NCBI GenBank assembly: GCA_964651385.1
Contig: CAZYYM010000008.1
Coordinates: 1-61,149, forward strand
Origin: GCA-001735895 sp964651385
GTDB lineage: Bacteria > Pseudomonadota > Gammaproteobacteria > GCA-001735895
Length of the DNA stretch: 61,149 bases
Direction: 5' to 3'
Part shown: in pieces, positions 44,637 to 53,193 of the stretch
Layout: each line of letters begins with the position of its first letter
How positions within the stretch are numbered: the first letter of the stretch is position 1
Program-made: the position numbers and the translations under genes
Notes under the pieces: model-generated
Told to the model about the DNA's origin: nothing
The model's database searches: none
Seen by the model: only the letters and a program-made list of their open reading frames with translations

Positions 44637-46522
44637 GCCGACTTTTTGACCGGTGTCGCCTGTCGCTTTAGATGCACCAGCAATAAAGAGATGGCCGCCG
44701 GTGTCACACCGGAGATACGGCTCGCTTGCCCAATAGTCGAAGGACGATGGTCCTGCAATTTCTGGCAAACCTCGTTGGACAAACCGCGTACTTCAGCGTA
44801 ATCCATCGAATCGGGTAATACAGTAGTTTCGTGTGCGCTGACTTTATCGATTTCTTCCTGTTGTCGCGACAAATAACCCGCGTACTTAATGTTGATTTCC
44901 GCCTGTTCCTGAACGCGGGTACCAATGCTTCCCTTTTGCTCGAGCAAAGGTACAAGATGCCTAATCTCAATTTCGGGCCGTTTCAACAGGTCACTAAAGC
45001 GATATTCGTGAGTGAGCGGATTTTTTAGAATCGGACCCAGCACCAAAGCTGCATGGGTTTGCGGACGAACCCAGTTATCGCGCAACCGCTGATTGAGTAA
45101 CACCAACTGCTCACGATAGGATTCAAAAGCCTGCCAGCGATTGTCTTCGACCAGCCCCAGCTCGCGACCAATTTCGGTTAGCCGCAAATCGGCATTGTCT
45201 TCACGTAGCATCAAACGATATTCGGCTCGCGAAGTAAACATTCGGTAAGGCTCGTTTGTTCCGCGCGTAATCAAGTCATCCACGAGTACACCCATATAAG
45301 CTTGCGAGCGTATCAATTCCAGCGCCGGTTTTCCAAGTACCCTGGCCGCTGCATTCGCACCGGCCATCAGCCCCTGGGCAGCGGCCTCTTCATAACCGGT
45401 CGTTCCATTGATTTGACCTGCAAAGTACAGACCTTCGATAAAAGACGTTTCAAGCGTCGGACGTAAATCGCGCGGATCGAAAAAATCATACTCGATCGCG
45501 TAACCGGGACGTGTGACATGGGCGTTCTCGAAACCGCGCATACTGTTGACCACAAGCTGTTGCACATCAAAAGGTAAACTGGTGGAAATACCATTTGGGT
45601 AAACCTCTCCCAGCGTCAAACCTTCAGGTTCGACAAATACCTGATGAGAACTTTTATCGGCGAAACGTACAACTTTGTCTTCAATCGACGGGCAATAACG
45701 CGGTCCAACCCCTTCGATTTCGCCGCTAAATAGTGGCGAACGATGCAGGCTATCACGAATAATCTGGTGCGTGCGCTCATTCGTATGGGTGATGTAGCAG
45801 CTTATCTGCCGGGGATGCATCGCTACCGAACCCTGAGTAGAAAAAACTGGTAACGGCATATCGCCAGGCTGTTCTTCGAGCTGATTGAAATCGATTGAAT
45901 GGCGATCGATACGTGGCGGGGTGCCCGTTTTCAGACGATTTATCCGGAATGGCCTTTCTCGTAGTCGCCGCGCCAAAGCAGACGCAGAGGGGTCACCCGC
46001 GCGCCCTCCGCTATAATTAGTATCACCAATATGTATCTTTCCATCGAGGAAAGTGCCAACAGTCAGCACCACAGTCGGCGCCATAAAACGCAGCCCCATT
46101 TGCGTAATAACACCTTCGATACGATCCTGAGTCTCGATCAAATCGACCACCGGTTGCTGGAATATTGACAGACCAGGTTGATTCTCGAGCTTTTCTCGAA
46201 TTGCCATTCGATACAACTGCCGGTCGGTCTGGGCCCGTGTCGCTCGAACGGCCGGGCCTTTGCGACGATTGAGAACCCTGAAATGAATACCAGCCTTATC
46301 CGCCGCCAGCGCCATTTCACCACCGAGCGCGTCGATTTCCTTAACCAGGTGGCTTTTACCGATGCCACCGATCGCCGGATTACAGCTCATCTGGCCGAGC
46401 GAATCGATATTGTGAGTAAGCAATAATGTACCTGCTCCCATACGCGCAGCCGCCAGCGCAGCCTCAGTACCGGCATGGCCTCCGCCGACCACGATTACAT
46501 CAAAGCGCATTTTAAATTTCAT
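44633..46522 (-). CDS. mnmG: tRNA uridine-5-carboxymethylaminomethyl modification enzyme MnmG (GidA)
   Basis: With MnmE this FAD enzyme makes the cmnm5 modification at wobble uridine 34 of tRNAs. The 629-residue protein has the FAD-binding VVGGGHAGTEAALAAARMG at the start, the CNPAIGGIGKSHLV segment with a catalytic Cys, a second conserved segment, TGYEEAAAQGLMAG, and the C-terminal helical MnmE-binding domain. ATG 46522 or 46510 are the likely starts; an upstream start at 46552 adds unrelated residues. mnmE, its partner, is not in the window, unlike in many gammaproteobacteria where it is near. Confidence 0.95.
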   Translation of the reverse strand: MKFKMRFDVIVVGGGHAGTEAALAAARMGAGTLLLTHNIDSLGQMSCNPAIGGIGKSHLVKEIDALGGEMALAADKAGIHFRVLNRRKGPAVRATRAQTDRQLYRMAIREKLENQPGLSIFQQPVVDLIETQDRIEGVITQMGLRFMAPTVVLTVGTFLDGKIHIGDTNYSGGRAGDPSASALARRLRERPFRINRLKTGTPPRIDRHSIDFNQLEEQPGDMPLPVFSTQGSVAMHPRQISCYITHTNERTHQIIRDSLHRSPLFSGEIEGVGPRYCPSIEDKVVRFADKSSHQVFVEPEGLTLGEVYPNGISTSLPFDVQQLVVNSMRGFENAHVTRPGYAIEYDFFDPRDLRPTLETSFIEGLYFAGQINGTTGYEEAAAQGLMAGANAAARVLGKPALELIRSQAYMGVLVDDLITRGTNEPYRMFTSRAEYRLMLREDNADLRLTEIGRELGLVEDNRWQAFESYREQLVLLNQRLRDNWVRPQTHAALVLGPILKNPLTHEYRFSDLLKRPEIEIRHLVPLLEQKGSIGTRVQEQAEINIKYAGYLSRQQEEIDKVSAHETTVLPDSMDYAEVRGLSNEVCQKLQDHRPSTIGQASRISGVTPAAISLLLVHLKRQATPVKKSA

Positions 46523-46579
46523 TGGGTTATAATAGCCAAAAAGGGCGCGCATTCTAGCGGTTTTTGAACCATATGAAAA

Positions 46580-48127
46580 CTACTCAGTCGGCTCCAACAC
46601 AGGCTCCTCGCTACCAAGTACCTCCTTCCGCCTGGCCATATAAGCTTGCATTTCTTCCACTACCGCCGGATCACTCGGTGGCGGTTCAAACTCGGTCAGA
46701 ATTTTCGGCCATATTTCAGAAGCCCGCTTAGTAGCATCTTTACCCCCGGCCAATTGCCAGTTTTCGCTATTCTGCCAGTCGCTGAGGAACGGCTCGTAAA
46801 AGGCATTCTTGTATCGCTCCATGGTGTGCTGGCAACCGAAAAAGTGCCCTCCCGGGCCCACTTCTTTCATAGCTTCCAGGCCGGCTTCGGTTAAATCGAT
46901 TTTAAGCGGTTGCAACATCGCATGCATATGCTGCAGTATTTCGCAATCGACGACAAGTTTTTCGAAAGAGGCCACCAGACCGCCTTCGAGCCAACCAGCT
47001 GCATGATAGATCAGATTGCCATGCCCCATAACCGATCCCCAGAGTGACATTTGCGTCTCATACACCGCCTGTGCATCGACAGCGTTTGATGCATTACAGG
47101 CACTGGTTCGGTAAGGCAGCTTGTATTTTCGTGCAAGCTGCCCTCCGGCAATATTGGCGAGAGCGTTCTCAGGCGTACCAAAAGCCGGCGACCCCGAGCG
47201 CATATCGACGTTGGAGGTAAAACCACCATATACCACCGGCGTACCCGGATTAGTGAGTTGCAACAAGGCAATGCCTAACAATGCTTCGGCATTTTGCTGA
47301 GCCAGTGCACCTGCCATGGTCGACGGCGTCATCGCACCCATCAGCGTAAACGGCGTAACAGCGACCGGTTGGCCGAATAGCGCCATTTGCATCGCTCCGT
47401 AAGCCATAGCATCGTCGAGCTTGCGGGGTGAGTTAATATTAATGTTAGTCATAACACTCGGATTGGTTTTCATATCTTCCATGCTCAAACCCTTTGCGAT
47501 AGCAGACATTTCTATCGCATCGCGAGCACGACCAGCGCCGATACCGGTAGCAAAGAAAGGTTTGTCCGACAGAGTCAGATTGGCAAACGTGGTGTCCAGA
47601 TGCCTCGAATTGGCAGGCATGTCGGTAGGCGCCGTAGCCTGATTACCGAAAAATGTCAGCACATTGAAGTATTGCCCGAAACTGATCAGTTTTTTGTAAT
47701 CGTCGTAATTGCCTGCGCGTCGCCCGGCAATGTTGTCGTGGACATTCGGTGTACCTGAAACCATGCCAAAGTTAATCACGTTGCCCCCAACCTGCATGGC
47801 CTGATCAGGATTTCGCGAAGTGACGGCAAAGGTTTCTGGCGCTTTCGCGACAGTTTCAAGCAACAGGTTCCTGTCGATACGTACCACACCGGCTTCGTCT
47901 ACCGAGGCACCTGCCTGACGAAATAACGCCAGGGCCTGATCAGCCATCACCTCGATACCTTCTTCTTCAAGAATGCGTAGTGAAATATCGTGGATGAACT
48001 CTAGCTGCTCGTTGTCAAGCGCCTTTACAGGCGCGAAACGATTGCGTAAATTTTTACGATCGAGTTGGCGAATTGCGACCGCCTTCTCAGATACTGGTCG
48101 ACGATTACGTCGACGTCTGGATCGACC
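46580..48127 (-). CDS. MttB-family methyltransferase without pyrrolysine
   Basis: A 515-residue TIM-barrel protein of the trimethylamine methyltransferase superfamily. Recognisable segments are LRILEEEGIEVM at the start of the conserved region, GTPNVHDNIAGRRAGNYDD, TNININSPRKLDD and the C-terminal VGPGGHFFGCQHTMERYK. No in-frame amber codon interrupts it, so it belongs to the non-pyrrolysine branch, whose known members demethylate glycine betaine, proline betaine or carnitine with a corrinoid protein. No corrinoid protein or its reactivase is next to it. ATG 48127 is chosen, giving a basic N-terminus (MGRSRRRRNRR). It is divergent from gabD. Confidence 0.85.
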   Translation of the reverse strand, partial: GRSRRRRNRRPVSEKAVAIRQLDRKNLRNRFAPVKALDNEQLEFIHDISLRILEEEGIEVMADQALALFRQAGASVDEAGVVRIDRNLLLETVAKAPETFAVTSRNPDQAMQVGGNVINFGMVSGTPNVHDNIAGRRAGNYDDYKKLISFGQYFNVLTFFGNQATAPTDMPANSRHLDTTFANLTLSDKPFFATGIGAGRARDAIEMSAIAKGLSMEDMKTNPSVMTNININSPRKLDDAMAYGAMQMALFGQPVAVTPFTLMGAMTPSTMAGALAQQNAEALLGIALLQLTNPGTPVVYGGFTSNVDMRSGSPAFGTPENALANIAGGQLARKYKLPYRTSACNASNAVDAQAVYETQMSLWGSVMGHGNLIYHAAGWLEGGLVASFEKLVVDCEILQHMHAMLQPLKIDLTEAGLEAMKEVGPGGHFFGCQHTMERYKNAFYEPFLSDWQNSENWQLAGGKDATKRASEIWPKILTEFEPPPSDPAVVEEMQAYMARRKEVLGSEEPVLEPTE

Positions 48128-48524
48128 CATAATTACCACTCTGCAGCCTGAACCCATAATTGATAGAGTCGATATTGTCTTTGAATGCACTCATCAATAC
48201 TTTTATAATTGGGACAGTTTTTATTACCATCGAGACATCGCGCTGAAGTAGAGACAGGCATAGTACCATTGAAGCTGTTGATACTGTGCCGTTAAAACAG
48301 GCTCAATCGCTTGTTTTATATTCAAAGTTGCCAATAGCCAATAGAGCAAATGCACCCGGATACAAATCGTGATCGCATGTGACCAAGGGCTAAAAAATCA
48401 TTGCTACGCCCGCATAGCATTGCCGTCAGCATTAGATTCGTCACCAATATTAACCATTGTCGACAGTTACATTAGTCGCTATTCTTGGGCGTCTGTCAGC
48501 TGCTAATTACTGAGAACACATACA
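48128..48524. other. Divergent promoter region between mttB-like and gabD
   Basis: About 400 bases between two outward-facing starts. It presumably carries the promoters of both genes. No ORF, strong palindrome, riboswitch or RNA gene was recognised. Confidence 0.5.
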
Positions 48525-49574
48525 ATGACTTTGAATATTTCCGACCGGGGCTTGCTGAAAACCCAGGCATATATCAATGGCCAGTGGGTCGACGCCGACA
48601 ATGGCACTACTCTGGATGTTACCAACCCGGCCAACGGCGAAATCATTGCCGCAGTCGCAAAGTGCAGTACTGCGGAAACCCGTCGGGCTATCGAAGCTGC
48701 CGATACCGCTTTACCTGAATGGCGCAGGAAAACCGCGAAGGAACGCGGCGCCTTTCTGCGTAAATGGTTTAACCTGATGATGGAAGCACAGGAAGATCTC
48801 GCCGTCATACTCACCACCGAACAGGGTAAACCGCTGGCCGAGGCCCGTGGCGAAATAGCCTATGGCGCCAACTACATTGAATGGTTTTCTGAAGAGGGCA
48901 AACGCGTCTATGGCGATACCATTCCACAACCCGCCAACGACAAGCGCATCGTCTGTATCAAACAACCGGTCGGCGTTGTCGCCTGCATCACACCGTGGAA
49001 TTTTCCCAATGCCATGCTCACGCGTAAGATCGCGCCGGCACTGGCTGCGGGTTGCACCGTGGTTTGCAAACCGGCTAATGCCACGCCTTTATCCGCTTAC
49101 GCTTTCGTCGAACTCGCGGAACGCGCTGGCATACCCGCTGGTGTTATCAATATTGTCACCGGTGAAACCCAGGCTATCGGCGCTGAGATGACCTCGAACC
49201 CGACCGTTAGAAAGTTAACCTTCACCGGCTCCACACCGGTCGGNNNNNNNNNNNNNNNNNNNNNNNNNNNNNNNNNNNNNNNNNNNNNNNNNNNNNNNNN
49301 NNNNNNNNNNNNNNNNNNNNNNNNNNNNNNNNNNNNNNNNNNNACCGAGTTTGGTCTCGCCTGTTATTTTTACTCGCGAGATATCGGTCGTATCTGGCGA
49401 GTCGGTGAAGGACTGGAATACGGCATAGTGGGCATCAATGAAGGTATTATTTCTAATGAGATGGCGCCGTTTGGCGGCGTTAAAGAATCCGGACAGGGTC
49501 GCGAAGGCTCCAAATACGGTCTCGACGATTACATGGAAATGAAGTACATGTGCATGGGTGGCCTGGATAAATAA
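48525..49574 (+). CDS. gabD: Succinate-semialdehyde dehydrogenase, central part missing in a gap
   Basis: NAD(P)-dependent oxidation of succinate semialdehyde to succinate, the last step of the GABA shunt. The N-terminal 240 residues (QAYINGQWVDAD, CITPWNFPNAM, KPANATPLSA, FTGSTPVG) and the C-terminal 76 residues (TEFGLACYFYSRD, GLEYGIVGINEG, APFGGVKESGQGREGS) are present. The catalytic Glu and Cys lie in the N run. Compared with the roughly 480-residue E. coli GabD, about 165 codons (500 bases) are missing where only 100 N are placed. The frame agrees across the gap only by chance. Confidence 0.9.
   Translation: MTLNISDRGLLKTQAYINGQWVDADNGTTLDVTNPANGEIIAAVAKCSTAETRRAIEAADTALPEWRRKTAKERGAFLRKWFNLMMEAQEDLAVILTTEQGKPLAEARGEIAYGANYIEWFSEEGKRVYGDTIPQPANDKRIVCIKQPVGVVACITPWNFPNAMLTRKIAPALAAGCTVVCKPANATPLSAYAFVELAERAGIPAGVINIVTGETQAIGAEMTSNPTVRKLTFTGSTPVXXXXXXXXXXXXXXXXXXXXXXXXXXXXXXXXXXTEFGLACYFYSRDIGRIWRVGEGLEYGIVGINEGIISNEMAPFGGVKESGQGREGSKYGLDDYMEMKYMCMGGLDK
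49244..49343. other. Run of 100 N inside gabD, true gap about 500 bases
   Basis: Exactly 100 N. Unlike the gap at 29541, the flanks are not duplicated and family comparison shows about 165 residues missing. The gap falls in the most conserved part of an aldehyde dehydrogenase, where paralogues often break short-read assemblies. Confidence 0.9.
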
Positions 49575-49583
49575 TGACCCTAG

Positions 49584-49609
49584 AGGCAGGCCTTGTGCCT
49601 GCCTTTTTT
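49584..49609 (+). terminator. Intrinsic terminator after gabD
   Basis: AGGCAGG (49584-49590) pairs with CCTGCCT (49598-49604) across a 7-base loop and runs into six T, 10 bases after the gabD stop. Confidence 0.9.
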
Positions 49610-49622
49610 ACCTGAGCAGCCA

Positions 49623-49641
49623 GGCAACTACAAGAGTTGCC
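49623..49641. repeat. Hairpin just after the dddP stop, resembling a dispersed repeat
   Basis: GGCAACT (49623-49629) pairs perfectly with AGTTGCC (49635-49641) across ACAAG, one base from the dddP stop codon. The unit GTAGGGGCAACTCTTGTAG on the reverse strand looks like a short dispersed repeat seen in several bacterial genomes. It may also help end dddP transcription. Confidence 0.5.
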
Positions 49642-49642
49642 C

Positions 49643-50983
49643 CTACAAAAAAACCCCCTCGTACGGGTACTTCGTCAAATTGTCAAAGCCGTCTTCAGTA
49701 ATTAAAATCTGGTCTTCTAATTTAACTCCATTTTTACCCCCGACTTCGCCAACATAAACCTCGACACACAACACCATTCCGGCTTCGACGACACCATCAT
49801 AGCCGTATTTCTCATAATCTTCGCGGTAACGTATTGACGGATACTCATCGCAGAGACCCACACCATGCATGACCACACCGTAACGATTTGGAATACAATT
49901 GTCGGGCAGGCGATGGGCTTTTTCGGTTATCTCGCGATAACTGATGCCGGGTTTGAGTAACTGCATGTTGGTTATAATATGTTCGTATGCAATTTGATAT
50001 AAGCGTCTCTGCTCCGCATCCGGTACAACATCGCCGCATATCCAGGTTCGTGATATATCACAACACATGCCATAAGTGCCGATCAAATCGGTATCGAGGG
50101 CGAGCAATTCGCCATCACTGATAATGCGCGGACCAGCTTCCTGAAACCAGGGATTAGTGCGCGGACCGGAACTACAGATACGGGTTTCAATCCACTCACC
50201 ACCGCGTTTGATATTTTCGGCGTGCAATACCGACCAGACGTCGTTTTCACTTTGTCCGGCGTAAAGTGCCTTTTGCATTTCAAACATCGAAGCTTCGCAG
50301 GCGGCAGTAGCACAGCGCAACGCTTTGATTTCTTCCGGACCTTTAATGACACGGGCTAGTTCGGTGACGACCTGGCCTTCAAACACTTCGAAGCCAATTT
50401 TCTCCAAAGCGCGCAAGCCGGCTATTTCAATTTTATCCACCGCCAGTCGTCGATTGCCACCGGCATGACTACGCATTAATTCATCGATGCTATTGGCAAA
50501 GATGGCAGCGTGCTCTTCGGAGCGGTTCGCCGATTCAAAGTAAAAAAAAGATGCCCCGGCACGTACTTCCCTGACCAGCGGCAAATGCTCCGAGAGATGA
50601 TCACAACTATGGAAATCGAACAGCACCATATAACCACTGGCGGCCACAAAGCAGGCTCGAGCCGGGTTATGGGTAATCCATAACTGCATATTCGTGGCAT
50701 CGGTGGCATAACGAATATTGAGCGGATCGAATAGGACTATGCCACCATAATCGTTTTTCTGTAACTGTTCACATAGACGCCGCAGGCGAAATTCGCGCAT
50801 AGCATCGAGCTGTGGAATTTCGAGATCAAGACCTTCCCATTCTTTAAATGCCAGGGCAGTTGGGCCTATTTCGACGCGGTCATTGTCGTCGGGAGAACCG
50901 TCGGGTTTTAATCGCGTTGCCGGTTTGCGTGTCGGGTCGATTTTTCGATTTTCGGGATCGACAGAATAAGGTGATGCTGTCAT
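49643..50983 (-). CDS. dddP: DddP-like DMSP lyase (M24 metallopeptidase fold)
   Basis: A 446-residue protein of the creatinase/Xaa-Pro peptidase fold that matches marine DddP throughout (FDPLNIRYATDATNMQLW, HAENIKRGGEWIETR, SGPRTNPWFQE, MHGVGLCDE). DddP cleaves dimethylsulfoniopropionate to dimethyl sulfide and acrylate. The metal ligands D297, D309, H373, E408 and E423, and the proposed catalytic D379, are all present. ATG 50983 (MTASPYSVDPENRKIDP) matches the family's N-terminus; an upstream start at 51031 adds 16 unrelated residues. No acrylate-handling acuI or DMSP transporter is adjacent. A related peptidase role is possible but less likely. Confidence 0.85.
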   Translation of the reverse strand: MTASPYSVDPENRKIDPTRKPATRLKPDGSPDDNDRVEIGPTALAFKEWEGLDLEIPQLDAMREFRLRRLCEQLQKNDYGGIVLFDPLNIRYATDATNMQLWITHNPARACFVAASGYMVLFDFHSCDHLSEHLPLVREVRAGASFFYFESANRSEEHAAIFANSIDELMRSHAGGNRRLAVDKIEIAGLRALEKIGFEVFEGQVVTELARVIKGPEEIKALRCATAACEASMFEMQKALYAGQSENDVWSVLHAENIKRGGEWIETRICSSGPRTNPWFQEAGPRIISDGELLALDTDLIGTYGMCCDISRTWICGDVVPDAEQRRLYQIAYEHIITNMQLLKPGISYREITEKAHRLPDNCIPNRYGVVMHGVGLCDEYPSIRYREDYEKYGYDGVVEAGMVLCVEVYVGEVGGKNGVKLEDQILITEDGFDNLTKYPYEGVFL

Positions 50984-51387
50984 TGCTTTTACTCGCGAAA
51001 GACCTGACGAATGGGGCGAGCATAAATCCACATTGGCTTAAAGAGAAGTTTTATTTTGGTGATTGTTGTCAACGTCAATGTATTCAGTCTTAGGCGTATA
51101 GATAGGGTTAATCGACAGGTGTCGGCATTTTATTGGCGAATGCCTTCTTAGAACCGGATGGGCGACTTAAGCCACGTAGCTGCCACTCGTGACGGTCAAA
51201 TTGGTCTTCGGAAATTGTCTCTGAAGTGCCAGCAGGGGTCATTCAAGAGACCAGGAAATTAACCTGACTATTGACCCTGATCCGCAACATTGCAGGCATT
51301 CCAGAAGACTCTCTCATAGGCATCAAAGGTGTCTAGAACAGAGGTTCATCGTGCTCTGCAAATAAATTTCGCGATTGTCAGTTAAGT
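50984..51387. other. Intergenic region upstream of dddP
   Basis: About 400 bases between the start of dddP and the stop of the reductase gene, both leftward. It should contain the dddP promoter. No ORF, terminator hairpin or recognised RNA was seen. Confidence 0.5.
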
Positions 51388-52419
51388 TCAATTCACTCTC
51401 ACAACTATCTTGCCGAAATTCTTCCCAAGAAGAACATCATTGAGCGCAGCCGGTGCATTTTCCAGGCCTTCGACCACCTGCTCCTTGTATTGCATCTTGC
51501 CTTCATCCAGCCATCGCGACATATCATGCACAAAGTCCCTGTATGTGCTCTTCGGAAAACTGTCGAAGATAATGAAGCCTTGCACTTTTACTTTCATACG
51601 CAGGATAGTACCCATGATGGCAGGACCATAATCCACACCTTCGGGCAGGCCCGTCAAATTGTACCAGGAGGCAACGCCGCAGACAGGCATACGGGCGTAG
51701 GGGTTCAAAAGCGGCAGAACTGTATAGAGTGCTTTGCCACCGACATTTTCGAAATAGACATCGATACCATCAGCGCAGGCCACTTTGAGACGCTCTGCGA
51801 AGTCGTCGCCCTTGTGATCAATACAGGCGTCGAACCCAAGGTTTTTGACTACATGGGCGCATTTTTCTGCACCACCTGCAATGCCGACTACGCGGCAGCC
51901 TTTAATCTTTGCAATTTGACCCACAGTCGCACCTACTGGGCCTGTAGCTGCGGCTACAACCACAGTCTCGCCGGGTTTTGGTTCTCCGATTTGCAACAAC
52001 CCCGCATAGGCCGTGTATCCTGGCATCCCCAGAATACCGAGCGACCATGAAGGGTTTTTCGGGTCTTTACCGAGATTCACTACCTCCGTGCCATCTGAAA
52101 TCGCATAATCCTGCCAACCGCTTCCTGATAAGACATAATCACCCGGCTCAAAGCCATCGAGGTTTGAGGACACGACCTCGGCGACGACCTGCCCGGTCAT
52201 TACTTCGCCAATCTTCACCGGTTCCGCATAAGATTTCGCATCATTCATCCGACCGCGCATATAAGGGTCTAGTGAAAGATAAATCGTGCGCAATAACATC
52301 TCACCCGTGCCAGCTTGCGAAATGCCGGCCTCTTCAAGACGAAGCGTATTTTCGTTCGGCATTCCCTCGGGGCGCTCTGCGAGGACAATGCGGCAATTGA
52401 TTTTCGATGATTTTGGCAT
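51388..52419 (-). CDS. NADPH-dependent MDR-family reductase (CurA/PTGR-like)
   Basis: A 343-residue zinc-independent medium-chain reductase of the curcumin reductase/prostaglandin reductase group, which reduces activated carbon-carbon double bonds with NADPH. Signatures are LSLDPYMRGRM near residue 48, MPGYTAYAGLLQIG near 128, the NADPH-binding AAATGPVGATVGQIAK near 150, and the C-terminal IIFDSFP segment. It is not the AcuI-type acryloyl-CoA reductase by sequence look. ATG 52419 (MPKSSKINCRIV) is favoured. A 24-bp palindrome begins 39 bases upstream, so it is probably repressor-controlled. Confidence 0.88.
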   Translation of the reverse strand: MPKSSKINCRIVLAERPEGMPNENTLRLEEAGISQAGTGEMLLRTIYLSLDPYMRGRMNDAKSYAEPVKIGEVMTGQVVAEVVSSNLDGFEPGDYVLSGSGWQDYAISDGTEVVNLGKDPKNPSWSLGILGMPGYTAYAGLLQIGEPKPGETVVVAAATGPVGATVGQIAKIKGCRVVGIAGGAEKCAHVVKNLGFDACIDHKGDDFAERLKVACADGIDVYFENVGGKALYTVLPLLNPYARMPVCGVASWYNLTGLPEGVDYGPAIMGTILRMKVKVQGFIIFDSFPKSTYRDFVHDMSRWLDEGKMQYKEQVVEGLENAPAALNDVLLGKNFGKIVVRVN

Positions 52420-52457
52420 GGTAGGCTCCATAGTCAGTGCAGAACAATTAAAATTTG

Positions 52458-52481
52458 AATAGAATGAATATTCATTCTATT
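52458..52481. promoter_or_regulatory. 24-bp perfect palindrome, probable TetR-type operator
   Basis: The core GAATGAATATTCATTC extends on both sides to a perfect 24-bp inverted repeat centred at 52469/52470. Its ATGAATATTCAT core is typical of TetR/AcrR operators. It sits 39 bases before the reductase start and about 80 bases before gfa, so it could control one or both divergent units. No intact TetR gene is in the window. Confidence 0.75.
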
Positions 52482-52560
52482 ATATGCGCCGATCCCTAGA
52501 CACTGCTTTATAAGCTCAAACTAGCCGATCAGTAATATAAGATAAAGTGGGGAGGAGTTC

Positions 52561-53169
52561 ATGAGTAAGTCGATTCATCCAGCAGTTGATTCGGGTATCC
52601 AGCCGAGCGTGGCTAAAAGCAATATCTGGAGCTACCTCAGCAATAAGCCAAAACCCGGCGGAAAACTGCAATGCAAGTGTAGCAGTAAGCCTGTTGTAGT
52701 CGAAGTCACCGCGACCGCCGCACACAATCATCTTTGCGGTTGTACCCAATGCTGGAAACCCGAAGGCGCATTGTTTTCCCAGGTGGCGGTGGTACCGCGC
52801 GACCATCTAAACGTGATCAAAAACGCAGACAAGTTAGAGATACTCGATGAAAACGTTCCCATTCAGCGCCATGTCTGCCGCGAGTGTGGCATCCATTTGT
52901 TTGGTCGGGTGGAAGATAAAACGCACCACTTTTACGGACTCGATTTTATTCATGTCGAATTATCCAAAGACGAGGGATGGCCTCCGGTACAGTTTGCCGC
53001 ATTTGTCTCATCCATCGTTGAATCAGGTACCGATGCAGCTGAACTCGATGGGATCAGGGAGCGGATTCGCAACATCGGCCTGGAACCCTACGACGAATTT
53101 TCACCGGAGTTGAATGCTTATATCGCTTCGCGGGACTCGTCGCTGAATTATAAAAATCAAGTCTATTAA
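52561..53169 (+). CDS. gfa: GFA-family S-(hydroxymethyl)glutathione synthase-like protein
   Basis: A 202-residue zinc protein. The Gfa cysteine set is complete: C38 and C40 (CKC), C59, C61 and C64 (CGCTQC), C106 and C109 (CREC). Length and spacing match Paracoccus Gfa, which binds glutathione and was proposed to speed its condensation with formaldehyde. A ribosome-binding site GGGGAGGAG precedes the ATG. The heme-copper subunit II gene starts 24 bases after its stop, so the three genes form one operon. The usual partner, glutathione-dependent formaldehyde dehydrogenase, is not present. Confidence 0.9.
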   Translation: MSKSIHPAVDSGIQPSVAKSNIWSYLSNKPKPGGKLQCKCSSKPVVVEVTATAAHNHLCGCTQCWKPEGALFSQVAVVPRDHLNVIKNADKLEILDENVPIQRHVCRECGIHLFGRVEDKTHHFYGLDFIHVELSKDEGWPPVQFAAFVSSIVESGTDAAELDGIRERIRNIGLEPYDEFSPELNAYIASRDSSLNYKNQVY

Positions 53170-53193
53170 ATACTGTTTAGCGAGGAGACCTCA

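Noticed and set aside
44637..44768. Longer N-terminus for rsmG
   Set aside because: It lies wholly within mnmG; the TTG at 44636 gives the exact family length.
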